The notes beneath the pieces are model-generated. The model saw nothing but the letters and a program-made list of their open reading frames with translations. It had not been told where the DNA came from and searched no databases. The position numbers and the translations under genes are program-made. Below, piece after piece: positions 7,559 through 16,861 of a DNA stretch of 19,718 nucleotides. The stretch spans positions 1-19,718 of the forward strand of contig JALLAZ010000196.1 in assembly GCA_036939755.1 (NCBI GenBank). Direction: 5' to 3'. This DNA is from Stephanodiscus triporus (Eukaryota; Bacillariophyta; Thalassiosirophyceae; Thalassiosirales; Thalassiosiraceae). How positions within the stretch are numbered: position 1 is the stretch's first letter; each line of letters opens with the position of its first letter.

Positions 7559-8461
7559 AAAACCTGTTCGTCCGTGAATCACCGTGTCAAACTACTGTCA
7601 TTTCTCTGTGATTCGAAGGTAATTGCGACGCTGTCGGATAATTCCGAATTTTCCGAGGGCGCCGATATGAGATGGCCGTCTTTGAAAAACGACAGTCCTT
7701 AGAAATCGGCAGTACCTAATACTTTTAAAACTCGGTCAAATAGACAGCTGTCTGGTCAGTTTTTGCGTTTTGTCTCAAAAAAACGTGTGGTCGGTGGATC
7801 TAAATAGGTATTTCAGGTGACGGGCTGGATAGATACAGCGTTAGCACAGCTAGGTAATCACATTGGAGCTGCCTTCTTTGCTCAAAACGGAGGACGCAGA
7901 ACAACGCTTCTTTGCCTGCGGAAAATTAGGTTTTTCCGAATATATGTCAGAAAAGTGCCTGAGCACAACTCGGGACGGCCTCTTATACCCCCTCAGCACC
8001 TAAGCCAAGGCGACAATTGAGCGGTAGTAGTCATTTTAGCTTGGTAATTGCTCCCTGCGCGTTTTCCCCCTTCTGAAATTGTGTCTCGGTTGCAAATAAT
8101 ACGTCACACCATCGAACAATCACATCTTCGAGACATTATCTACGATACATCCGATTCAACAGGCTCCCAAAGAATCGAACGGTTAGAGACCTCTGAGGCC
8201 TATGTTTTTGATTTGGATTCTAGAGAGCATGGACCGCCAAACGTAAATGTTCTCTGGAGCTTACAAAGAACGCAAATATCATATCTCACAGAGAGTGAGC
8301 TGATACTACCTACGCTGCGAAGAAGGCAACGAAACATCAACTGCTCAACTTGTTTATTCGATTCCTCCGAAACATCCATCAAAGTCAAGTCCTGGAGGGT
8401 GTTTATGTTTATGGAGCATTCAGTCTTGCCTCATTTTTTCTGCACCCACTCATTCAATAAT
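7559..8461 (+). promoter_or_regulatory. Upstream region between the retroelement and the glycosyltransferase gene
   Basis: About 900 bases separate the retroelement edge from the chosen start codon of the glycosyltransferase and should hold its promoter and 5' untranslated region. A perfect 12-bp palindrome, AGACAGCTGTCT, lies at 7742-7753 and contains the E-box-like core CAGCTG. The glycosyltransferase frame stays open from 8048 to 8404 without an ATG, so the 5' leader or an upstream exon could lie there. No TATA box can be assigned with confidence. Confidence 0.35.
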
Positions 8462-10324
8462 ATGAGAAAGGCTGCTTCCTCAAGAGAGTTCTTGTTCCGC
8501 ACAATCACCTGGATTTTGATCGTATTGACATCGTCTTTCATCTCCTTTGACATTGGCGTGTGGACCGGCATCGTCATTCGATCTTCGGGGAGCGGCGAAG
8601 GTCCTGCTGGAAAAGATGGACCAGTTTCGAGTCCGCAAAATTTGGCGGAGTCGCATCGAAAGGCGGAGGAGCTTGCCAAACAGATAGTCGCATCGCAATT
8701 GGATGAACTCTGCAAGAAAGTCTCTCCCGCAATCCCGAAGGAGGAACCGCAAACGTCTCCGAACAACGGCGGCGGCTCGCCTCTCTTCTCGGATTCGTTA
8801 TCCCACTTCGTCCAAGGACTTGCTCGCGTGTCTAAGGGTGACTTCATGCAAACATATGACCTCGGCGTCCCGCCCAACGCAAACACCGACAATTTAGATG
8901 CGCTCATATTGTACACCACGAAAACGGCACTGCCTTCGAACACAGATACAAAAAGGGATGCTCGGCACGAGGATCCCACGAAGCCGCTGCCGCTCCTGTC
9001 CGCGACAACTGCTACAGAAAATTGTGATACGATGAACGTCATTCTCATTGATAATCTGGACAACTCAAGGCAATGCTTTGCACTGGTCGGGGAGCAATAT
9101 CGGAGCTACCACGTGCAACGATGGATGAGGCGACCTGATGCACAGATGAGAACAGGGCCCAGCAAATGTAAACTCGATGCGAATATGCCGTTGAGATTGA
9201 CATCGCGTGGTTGGACTGTCGGGGGAAAGCAAGAATTTGTTACTCCCGAAGATAATGAGGTCAAGCGACACCAGGAACGACTCCTTGCCTACCTCAGTGC
9301 GGCGGACGATGTCAAGTCACGCCTACGACAAACTCTGGAGCAAATGAATGGAAAGACAGTTGTGGTAATGACATGTAACCGTGGCCAATCAGAGTTATTG
9401 ATGAATTTTGCATGTTCGTCTCGTGCTAGGGGATTTGATTTACAAAATGTGATCGTTTTCCCCACGGATTCGGAGACGAAGGAGCTAGCGGAGGGGATGG
9501 GCTTGATAACGTTTTATGAGGAAAAGCTAATGGCATCGATACCAAAAGAGGAAGCCATTCATTATGGAGATGATGTATTCTCGAATGTCATGTTCGCAAA
9601 GGTCCTTTGTGTCCAGCTCGTGAATGAACTTGGTTATGACTTACTCTACCAAGATGTAGATTTGGCGTGGTACAAATCCCCGCTGGACTTCTTCCAAGAT
9701 AATTCACTGCCAAAATTCGACATGTACTTCCAAGATGATGGCAATAGGCAGGTGCGCTTTGCGCCATACGCTGCCAACTCGGGATTTTATTTCGTACGGA
9801 GCAATGACAAGACGAGGCATCTATTCAGGCACTTTCTCTATTCGGGAGACTTGATAACTGCGTGGCAAAGTCATCAGACGGTCGTCATTGCGTTGCTGGC
9901 AGAACACAGCTCGGTGATGGGGCTCACGGTGAAAATATATTCGAAAGAAACAGAGGAGTTTCCCGGAGGTCTGCAATTCCATCGCAAGAAGGAAGTCATG
10001 AAGAACATCATCAGTGGTAATTCCAAGGCGTATATCTTTCACATGTCTTGGACCAATAACAAGGTTGACAAATTGAAGTACTTCCAGCAGCTGGGGGAGT
10101 GGTATGTTAATGACCAATGCATTGGGAGGGATGTGCATGAAATTGCCGGCACAGAAAGCGGAGCAGGTGGGGGGTTCAAAAATGGCACAGTGTTATCAAA
10201 TTGCTGCTCGGCTGAACCGATATTCAAATGCCACTTCCGTGACAAGCCGAGCAAGTTACCTTGTCCAGACTCCCCGTACACAGTTCAGGAACCAGAGGAA
10301 TCGGCAGACCTTTCGTTTTGGTAG
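8462..10324 (+). CDS. Type II membrane nucleotide-diphospho-sugar transferase
   Basis: This is probably a Golgi glycosyltransferase that uses a nucleotide sugar to extend glycans or glycoproteins, in the nucleotide-diphospho-sugar transferase family (PF03407-like; plant GT77 xylosyl- and arabinosyltransferases belong here). With the ATG at 8462 the protein has 620 residues: a short basic N-terminus (MRKAASSREFLFR), a signal anchor at about residues 14-39 (ITWILIVLTSSFISF), a polar stem of ~250 residues, and a catalytic domain from about residue 297 (KTVVVMTCNRGQSELL). The metal-binding DxD is YQDVDLAWY (D398 and D400). Later family features include NSGFYFVRSN, SHQTVVIALL and FHMSWTNNK. The last ~45 residues are Cys-rich. 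In-frame ATGs at 8405 and 8411 would add 17-19 residues. I prefer 8462 because it places the anchor near the N-terminus and has A at -3. No intron is needed. The sugar and acceptor cannot be told from sequence. Confidence 0.85.
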   Translation: MRKAASSREFLFRTITWILIVLTSSFISFDIGVWTGIVIRSSGSGEGPAGKDGPVSSPQNLAESHRKAEELAKQIVASQLDELCKKVSPAIPKEEPQTSPNNGGGSPLFSDSLSHFVQGLARVSKGDFMQTYDLGVPPNANTDNLDALILYTTKTALPSNTDTKRDARHEDPTKPLPLLSATTATENCDTMNVILIDNLDNSRQCFALVGEQYRSYHVQRWMRRPDAQMRTGPSKCKLDANMPLRLTSRGWTVGGKQEFVTPEDNEVKRHQERLLAYLSAADDVKSRLRQTLEQMNGKTVVVMTCNRGQSELLMNFACSSRARGFDLQNVIVFPTDSETKELAEGMGLITFYEEKLMASIPKEEAIHYGDDVFSNVMFAKVLCVQLVNELGYDLLYQDVDLAWYKSPLDFFQDNSLPKFDMYFQDDGNRQVRFAPYAANSGFYFVRSNDKTRHLFRHFLYSGDLITAWQSHQTVVIALLAEHSSVMGLTVKIYSKETEEFPGGLQFHRKKEVMKNIISGNSKAYIFHMSWTNNKVDKLKYFQQLGEWYVNDQCIGRDVHEIAGTESGAGGGFKNGTVLSNCCSAEPIFKCHFRDKPSKLPCPDSPYTVQEPEESADLSFW

Positions 10325-11480
10325 ATATTATGTATGGTCGGAATCCAATGCATTGAATTTAAGAGATAACTCCTGACCATTGTCTAAAAAATGACTTTTT
10401 GCCATTCAGCCCATCTACATAATTGATTTTTGTTGCAGTGTGCAGTGAAGCTTGAAGAACTCCTGGCATTATTGAGGGGTGGTGCTTCAACTTTAGAGAA
10501 AGATGACGTGGCAGATTTGGGGTTGGGGTTGGGGTAATTGGTGTTGATGCTCATGTTTAAAAATAAACCCAATGAAGAAACTGCGACTCTTCTCAGGGAC
10601 AATATTGAGAGAATGCCTGGCTGCTTTCATCCAGCCCCTCATATGCTAGAGATGATCCATGACACTGAACCAATGGGGATGATGGGACAACTCCTGTCTG
10701 CAGTGTGCTTGATGTGATGTGTGAAGAGGTGCTTGACTTTCCACATACTGCAATTTCCTAGTCAAGAAACGTCCCAAAGATCCTGAAAGCATTTTGGGGG
10801 CATGCCAGGTACTAGGTAAGAAGTTTGATTGTACCATTGAGGTTAAAGGGGGGGGGGGGGGCATATAAGGGTTTGAAATGTCTTTGCTATTTTTGTTGTC
10901 TGAGTGGTTTCATCAACAAAAACTAGGTTGCTTGTTCTCAATTTCTGAGACCCTCTCTTTGGCTGGAGTTGGAATTTTAATGGCTAGTTATGGTTATGGT
11001 TACCAAGTGAAAGTGAAAGCAAAAGTGATGAATTGTGAGTGGTTTTGGCTTTGGGGGTTTTAGAGGTAACCCACCTTTGACCTTGATGGCCTTGGTAATG
11101 GTCTCCTAAAACTTTTGACTAGTAGTTAAAAAACCTATTTGTTGATGTCATCAAATCACTTGAATTTCTTCTTGCTAGAAGGGTCAGGTGAGGTTAAACC
11201 CATAATATAATCATCCTAAAAGCAAGCACCAATGAACCAGGGCAATCGCAAATGACTATTGATTTTTGGTTTGTTGTGGTGTAGGAATTGAATGGCATGA
11301 AAAAAGAGATGGCCTGCACAAATATTTCAAAAAATGGGTGACTGCCAAAATTGGTCTAAAGTTTTGACCCAAAAAATCTAGGCTTTTTTTAGGCCAGGTC
11401 TAGGATTTGCATGCCCTGTAATTAGCCTAAATAATATCTGGCATGAACGTCTTGTTATACTGCGGAATCAGTATGTTTGT
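10325..11480. other. Mostly non-coding stretch with a poly-G tract
   Basis: Apart from the coding trace at 10439-10720, I see no gene here. A run of 14 G lies at 10848-10861. Short direct repeats such as TATGGTTATGGTTA occur near 10990, and there are partly inverted AGCCTA/TAGGCT blocks around 11368-11430. The composition is more T- and G-rich than the glycosyltransferase gene. No terminal repeats of a transposon could be paired. Confidence 0.4.
10439..10720 (+). pseudogene. Unidentified coding trace with one in-frame stop or a small intron
   Basis: One frame reads as plausible protein: VKLEELLALLRGGASTLEK, then after a TAA at 10535-10537 it continues in the same frame with DNIERMPGCFHPAPHMLEM and further, to a TGA at about 10718. 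It begins just after a pyrimidine-rich run ending in TTGCAG, a good 3' splice-site pattern. The TAA could be removed by a 63-base GT-AG intron (10534-10596), which keeps the frame. A further stretch in another frame (CEEVLDFPHTAIS) continues to about 10760, suggesting a frameshift. I do not recognise the family. It may be a decayed host gene or transposon ORF. Confidence 0.3.
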
Positions 11481-12115
11481 GTGGTGTCTTTTCTCTATAG
11501 AAGTTGTGCCACCTCAAACTCTTCGTCCATTTCCTATGTGTTGAGGCAGACAATGATGTGGTTCAGTGATGCTGTGCGGCTAGTTCAGGAGCTGTGTTTG
11601 ATCCTCCTTATGATTCTCTACCACAACAACATCCGTGATAGGACATATTACTTTGTGAGCGCCATGGAAGAGGCTCTTTGATCATGGCAACGACTCATCA
11701 TTTCTTCACATGACTGGGTTGACTCATGCGGCATTTTGGAACCTGCTGGAGTATCTTTTTGATATGGATTACCTTTCCTGCTATCACCATTGCAGATGGC
11801 CACCCTCTCTGCCCCCTGAGGGTATGCTTGGTCTGTTTCTGTTCTATCTCAGAAGCACCGTGCATTACAAACATCTGTGTATGATTTCTGGGTTACTGCC
11901 TCAGTTTGTAGTCAGATAATTAGCATTATGCTAAAAGGGTGCTGAGGGAAATTCGAAATCATCAATTGGCTCAGGTTATGTTTCCTGACATCGGTAAAAT
12001 GAGAGCGTTTTCTGATCAGGTGCAGTTGCATGAGCCATCAGTTGCCAATATCATTGGATTAATGGACAGTGTTGCATTGATGTCCAAATTGCTTGTAATT
12101 TTTTTGGACCAGTGA
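11481..12115 (+). pseudogene. Harbinger/PIF-type (DDE_4) transposase relic, three frames, truncated
   Basis: Transposases of this family cut and paste DNA transposons with a DDE nuclease. The relic reads through three frames. Frame one covers 11481-11680 (YHNNIRDRTYYFVSAMEEA). Frame two, from about 11670 to 11919, gives FDHGNDSSFLHMTGLTHAAF and FLFYLRSTVHYKHLCMISG. Frame three, from about 11939 to 12115, gives VLREIRNHQLAQVMFPDIG and VANIIGLMDSVAL. The last block matches the region around the first catalytic Asp (IGxxDG-like, here IGLMDS), after which the homology ends, so most of the nuclease domain is missing. The helix-rich pre-nuclease segment with KHLC-type wording is typical of algal and plant Harbinger-like transposases. 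It is dead: two frameshifts and a 3' truncation. Inverted repeats of the parent transposon were not found. Confidence 0.65.
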
Positions 12116-12276
12116 CGAAAAGGTCAACAAGGTGCCTGCAACGAGATGTGAGGGACTACATCCTCAAAATTAGTAATGTTCACACGTTGCTTCATCAAGC
12201 AAGCTAGTGGGGAATAAGCGGACTTCAGGGCGCCTCCCCCCAGTGCAAGAAACTGTTTGGCAGAATGAAAATCAGG
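12116..12276. other. Junction between the Harbinger relic and the Copia relic
   Basis: This short segment separates two transposon relics. I see no gene, no clear LTR end (TG...CA) and no primer-binding site complementary to a tRNA. It may contain the remains of either element. Confidence 0.3.
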
Positions 12277-13500
12277 ATGTCTGCCGGGCGATGGACAGAT
12301 GGTGAGGAAGAAATATGGATGTAGCCAGACTTGTGGCTCCGACATGGCAAGTCGGAGGAACTAAGAAAGGGAAGAGTAAGGAGTAGATGTGAGCACGAGA
12401 GCTCACTTCTTTTAATTTATTTCACCGGCGGCGGCGGCAGGAGGCCACAGGGATATTTTCACTTCCCCAAGGGAGGGGAGGAGGCGCCGCGGCGCCAAGC
12501 AAGGCATACGAGTCACCTGTCACAGAAATCGTGAAGCACACATTCAACACCACGTGAATAAATTCGCCGCGCAGTTTACGGAGTCCCGAAAAAGGGTGAC
12601 GGGATATATCCAGCGAGCGGGGATGGACTTTTGTCTTTTGATAAGCTCGTTAGGTGATGTAACTGTAGTTATAAATAAATTGAAGGCCACCAAAGATTGG
12701 GAGCTTGTTCAGTTGGAGCAGTCCTTGCACGAGCTGATCAGATCGATCAAGAAAATTTGTGTGGGGTTTGATGACCATAAGCAGTCAGTGTTCAACTTGG
12801 TACAGTCCCTCAAGACGCTATTTTTGAACTTCCAATCGGAAAAAGAGACCACGAGGAGGACACAAGGAACTTTCAAAGTCTTTGGGATATGGTTGAGGTG
12901 TTCGGGATACAAGATGGGATGGTGGCAGAAGAACTGAGGTGAAGGAACATTACTAATTCCACAGCTGCCAAGCTAAGAAAGGCAGAGGATGTCTTCATTG
13001 AACAGGTCAAGGCAGCGATGCTGATCAGTGGAGTGAGTCGTCAGCAGTATAGGAAACTGAAGGATGAGCTGGCAAATGATTATCTGCTCGGATCGGACTG
13101 CTATCCGGACATGCTGGAGAAGGCAGCAAGGATCCTGGCGAATTACCAGAACACGAGAGCAAGTGTGCCCTACAGAGCGAGTGGGAACAAAACAGGTGTC
13201 ATGTTTCTACAGCTCGGAAGAAGAGGAGGTCAGGGCGCAGGAAGAGGGGGACAGGAAGGCCACAGAGCCAAGGCGGAGGCAAAGACCGGCTCAGGAGAGT
13301 CTTCAGGAAGTGGCGGTGATGACACCAGCACGATCACAGGTTGCACGGGGGGAGACACCTCTACTAAGATCAACAGCAAGGGGGAGTTGCACTACTTTGA
13401 TTGTGGCTCGCCAAGCCACTGGGCATTTGAATGCCCCCCACTCAGCAGGGAGCAGCAATCCCAGCTCCACATGCCGCCGAGGATGTACATCAGCTGTTGA
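12277..13500 (+). pseudogene. Copia gag relic with damaged zinc knuckle
   Basis: Gag would form the particle and bind element RNA. The frame starts at the ATG at 12277 (MSAGRWTDGEEE), meets a TAG within about 40 bases, continues to PRRQARHTSHLSQKS and a TGA near 12532, shifts into VNKFAAQFTESRKRV (12554 onward), and later resumes at 13018 with LKDELANDYLLGSDCYPD, a Gag-like helical segment. A Gly/Arg-rich linker (RRGGQGAGRGGQEGHR) precedes a CCHC-type knuckle near the C-terminus: YFDCGSPSHWAFEC. The first position, normally Cys, is Tyr (codon TAC at 13393-13395), so zinc binding should be lost. At least three interruptions show that it is not functional. Confidence 0.65.
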
Positions 13501-14575
13501 ACATGACGTTTGCACAAGGAGGTGAGCTGCCTAACAACAGGGCATATCTAGATGGGTGTTTGACCATCACCTCTTTCAAGAGTGACAAGTACTTGAAGAG
13601 GATCAAGACGGAGGCACAAGAAGTGCACATCAACTGCAACGCAGGAGTGATCTCCATGAACAAGAGGGTATCTTACGGGAACATCAAGGCCTGGTACCTG
13701 CCGGACGGGGTAATCAACATTATTTCCATGCACGAGCTGGAAGAATTGTACCGCATCACCTATGACAGCTGGGAGGGCTATTATGTTGTGCACGCACGGA
13801 AGGGTGAGGTGCGGTTTCACAAGGACAAACAAAGGCTGCCCTACCTGGATCTCGAAGAATTGAGTGAGGCGACAGTGATACTATTGCAACGAGGGCAAGA
13901 CCACTGCATGGACACAATGGTGAAGGAACCCAAACACAAAGGAACGGTGGCGCTAGTCCAAACTGTACAAAGAATCTACAAAGGATACACCAAGCGAGAA
14001 GTACTGAAGGCAAAGGAAGCATGGAGGGCACAGGCCATGATGAGAAATCCAAGCAAGAAAGACTACAAAACCATGGCAAGCAACAACCTAATTCCAGATT
14101 GCCCCATTACATCAATGGACATAACTAACGCAAGGGCCATTTTCAGGCCAGATCTCCCAAGCGTGCAAGGTAAAACAGTGTGGGTGATGCCTGCACCAGT
14201 GGTGGGCGACTACGTGGCAGTGCCACGAAGCCTAATGGATGCGAACAAAGCCATAACGTTGGCAGCAGACGTACTTTTCATTGACGGAATAGCATTCCTT
14301 CTGACAGTGGTGCAAAGGATCAAATTTGTGATGGTCGAACATCTGCCGGTGAGAACTGCACTGAGGTTGAGCAAGCATATGAAGCGAGTTATGTATATGG
14401 ACAAGCGGGGTTTAGAGTAAGAATGATACTAATAGACAGTGATTTTGTAAAACTCAAAGAGCTAATGCTAATGCCTACAGTAGAATGCAATGCAATGGCA
14501 ATTAAGGAACACATCAGTGAAGCAGAGCGGACCATCAAGACATTGAAGGAGCATGTGAGGGGCCTGTTGTGAATG
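13431..14575 (+). pseudogene. Copia protease and integrase relic
   Basis: This part of pol would mature the polyprotein and insert the cDNA. A 329-residue open frame runs from 13431 to 14420. It contains an aspartic-protease-like block, YLDGCLTITSFKSDKYL (D41; the usual D-S/T-G is altered to D-G-C), then WYLPDGVINIISMHELEEL, a GYTKREVLKAKEAWRAQAM segment of the pre-integrase type, and the start of the integrase core with ADVLFIDG (Asp codons near 14265 and 14283). A one-base shift at about 14395 moves the reading into RMILIDSDFVKLKELM (second Asp, 14435-14437) and EHISEAERTIKTLKEH (catalytic Glu in EAER, 14525-14527), ending at a TGA near 14570. The DDE triad is therefore readable but split between two frames. 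Confidence 0.65.
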
Positions 14576-15300
14576 CTTCCGTTTGAGCATCTCCCACCAT
14601 GAATGAAGATTGAGTTTATCTACTTCATGGTGCTATGTGCTATGAATAAATGCGTTTCCAGTGAAGTCTGGAGTGTCGGACAAGTTATCACTGCTTGAGT
14701 TGCTGCTGCACTGGCGACTCAACTACAAGAAGCACTGTCAAGTGGAGCTGGGAACATGCTGTGAAGTACATGATGAGCCCACTCCTACGAACATGATGAC
14801 GGCCCGGACACACGAGGCTATTGCGTTGGGACCTACAGGAAACCTACAAAGCAGTGTAAAGTTCTACTGCATTAAGATGGGACGAGTGCTCAAATATCGC
14901 TCTTTCATGCCTATGCCAATGCTGGACCATGTGATTTGGCAAGTGAACACAATTGGTAAGCAAGAGAAGCAAGGTTGCGCATTCCGTTTTTTGGACCAAT
15001 GTGATGAGCCATACAAGTGGACTGATAAGTGCCGGAAGATGACCCTGAATTCCAAGGACTGTTGGATGAAACTGAAGATTTGGTGGTGTACCCTGATATC
15101 AGTGCAGAGCTTCCAGGAGTGTTGCTTGAAGAACAAGAACAGGATTTCCAACAAGATTTCGAGACACTCATGGCAGATCCAGAGCCCAACTTCCAAGAAT
15201 TAGCAGGAGAGGTGCTGCACAATGCCGGAATCAATGCAATGATGCCCTTCAATGAGTGCATCAAGAGTATGTGCCACATGGCCCCGCAGTGATTGAACCC
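14576..15300 (+). pseudogene. Copia integrase C-terminal and linker relic
   Basis: Pol homology continues in several frames. PFEHLPP, a TGA, then MKIEFIYFMVLCA is followed by a shift into KSGVSDKLSLLELLLHWRL (14661 onward), then CEVHDEPTPTNMM, HEAIALGPTGNLQSSVKFY and FRFLDQCDEPYKWTDKC. A shift near 15020 leads into an acidic stretch, MPEDDPEFQGLLDETEDLV to LPGVLLEEQEQDFQ, that ends at TGA about 15290. The acidic linker between integrase and RT is common in Copia elements. No separate gene is implied. Confidence 0.55.
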
Positions 15301-16226
15301 GAATTCAAAGCTTAGCATTTGACCCGCCCTATGCAGGGCTGGCACCCATGGATGGCAATCCAATGGTTGCATTGGGCAACAATAGGAATGACAACATGGC
15401 TGCCATGATCCCTGAAGATGCTACCACCGGCAGCCAACATTACCCAACACGAGCTTGCAGGAGTGCAGTGGGCAATCAACCTTATGACACATATGCCCCA
15501 CGCACAACCTTTCTACATCTCAGAATGGCGCGAGCGCACAGGAGTGATCTGGAGGCAAATAGGCTGGCATGAATGATGATGGAGGAGTGATTGCTGGTAA
15601 CAATGACTGCAACATTGGAGACTTTTGTGGATGATGTGACACATCGGGTGGATCAAGCCATGTGCATGACATCAGAAGAAGAGTTGGGGTCATGGCATAC
15701 CTCCTGTCGCAGTATAATTTGAAACCCGGTCTGCACAAATTTGGGATATGAGGGGAGAAAGCCGGGTGCAAAGGAGATGTCACAGCTTCACATCATGGAC
15801 ACGTGGACTCCTATGGATGCGGGTAAGCTGTTGCAGGAACAAAGGATGAGAGTACTCTCCTCTTTCCTCTTCCTCAAAGAGAAACAAACGGGGGATATCA
15901 AGGGAAGGGCATGCAATAACGGGCGTCACCCACCGTATCAATGGAGTCAACGTTCATTACTGCAACCATAGCGGCCAAGGAAGGAAGAAAGGTGAGGTGC
16001 TATGATGTACCCAGCACGTTTGTCAATACAGATGTGGATGAGGATGTCATAATGGTGCTGAAGGAGAACTTGCGGACTTGATGACCCAGATTGCAACTGA
16101 GGTATACATAAAATATGTTATGGTGGACAAAAAGGGGACACCAATCCTCTACGTGAAACTCAAGAAGGCGCTCTATGGGCTGATGAGGGTGAGTCTGCTC
16201 TTTTACCTCTCAACACTAAATGGTTG
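15301..16226 (+). pseudogene. Copia reverse transcriptase N-terminal relic, truncated
   Basis: Short frames carry the linker and the first part of RT. TRACRSAVGNQPYDTYAPRT lies at 15450-15510, MSQLHIMDTWTPMDAGKLL at 15778 onward, and LSSFLFLKEKQTGDIKGRA at about 15855-15910. The palm motif A region is CYDVPSTFVNTDVDEDVI (about 15995-16050). After another shift comes VKLKKALYGLMRVSLLFY, the block before the catalytic YxDD, ending near 16212. YxDD and everything after it are missing. At least four frame changes or stops are needed, so this is dead coding DNA. Confidence 0.65.
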
Positions 16227-16500
16227 ATCAGGTAACAATATATTGTAACACTCAACTTGTACTGCTTCTAGAAGCAATACATTTTTTAACATAACATGTT
16301 ATTTTTAAATCTCAACAGTATACATGTACATGTAATAATGTATTGTTTTAAGAAAAGTACATTGTGTCTAGATACAATAAATTGTTACTAGAATTATTTG
16401 CAATAGAGCAAATAATCAATCCATTTATTGCTTCTAGGATGAACATTTTACTGTCTCAAATAGATGCATTCTACTGACACTAATTACCTAATTTGACTAT
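16227..16500. repeat. AT-rich segment with a cluster of perfect palindromes
   Basis: Three perfect palindromes lie within about 70 bases: ACAATATATTGT (16235-16246), TGCTTCTAGAAGCA (16263-16276) and ATAACATGTTAT (16291-16302). A near-palindrome, ATTGTGTCTAGATACAAT, follows near 16360, and TTATTGCTTCTAGGATG near 16427 repeats the TGCTTCTAG half-site. Several share a CTAG centre. No ORF is present. The segment starts where the Copia relic ends. It may be part of a small non-autonomous transposon or a cruciform-prone spacer. Confidence 0.45.
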
Positions 16501-16672
16501 GCAGACATACAATCATCCCCCCCTCTCCCATCAAACCTCTCTCACAGCATTCCCCTTCCTGGGCCTAGTTGAAGCTCGCACCTTGCGCGCTTCTTTATTC
16601 TTCCTTTGTTGTCACTCTTTTTCTTTTTGACTTTGTTGGCAGAACTTTCCTTGTCACTCTCATTATCCCTTC

Positions 16673-16692
16673 CTTGGCTGGAAATGTTGGCG
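16673..16692 (+). repeat. Left terminal inverted repeat
   Basis: This 20-base arm matches the right arm at 17774-17793 in inverted orientation with one mismatch. The match stops at 16672, where the flank differs from that of the right arm. Confidence 0.6.
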
Positions 16693-16861
16693 TCGTGTCG
16701 GGGATTTTTCCCCAAAAAAATGGCCGACATGCCGACATGTCGGCGCCATGTCACTGACACAACACAGACCATGTCGGCGACATCAAGTCGTGTCGGCTCC
16801 TCAGATGCCATGTCGATGTCATGTCGGCGTCATGCAATTGCGGCATGTTGGCACAATGAAG

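Larger units (their letters stand above)
12277..16226 (+). mobile_element. Decayed, 3'-truncated Ty1/Copia retrotransposon
   Basis: The order gag, zinc knuckle, protease, integrase, RT on the plus strand is that of Copia elements (integrase before RT). The gag frame begins near the ATG at 12277 and the pol frame can be followed through many stops and frameshifts to about 16226, where it ends just after the LKKALYGLM block of RT. The YxDD motif, RNase H and 3' LTR are absent, and no 5' LTR could be paired, so the copy is truncated and inactive. The downstream AT-rich block begins abruptly, suggesting deletion or insertion at this point. Confidence 0.75.

Noticed and set aside
7817..8020. 67-aa plus-strand ORF upstream of the glycosyltransferase
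   Set aside because: It is short, has no recognisable motif and lies in the probable promoter region.
8048..8461. Extending the glycosyltransferase to 8048
   Set aside because: The codon at 8048 is TTG; a eukaryotic gene needs an ATG, and the signal anchor would lie more than 150 residues from the N-terminus.
10517..10534. Three copies of TTGGGG, resembling a ciliate-type telomere repeat
   Set aside because: There are only three units, they lie inside a protein-like frame (LGLGLG), and nothing else suggests a chromosome end.
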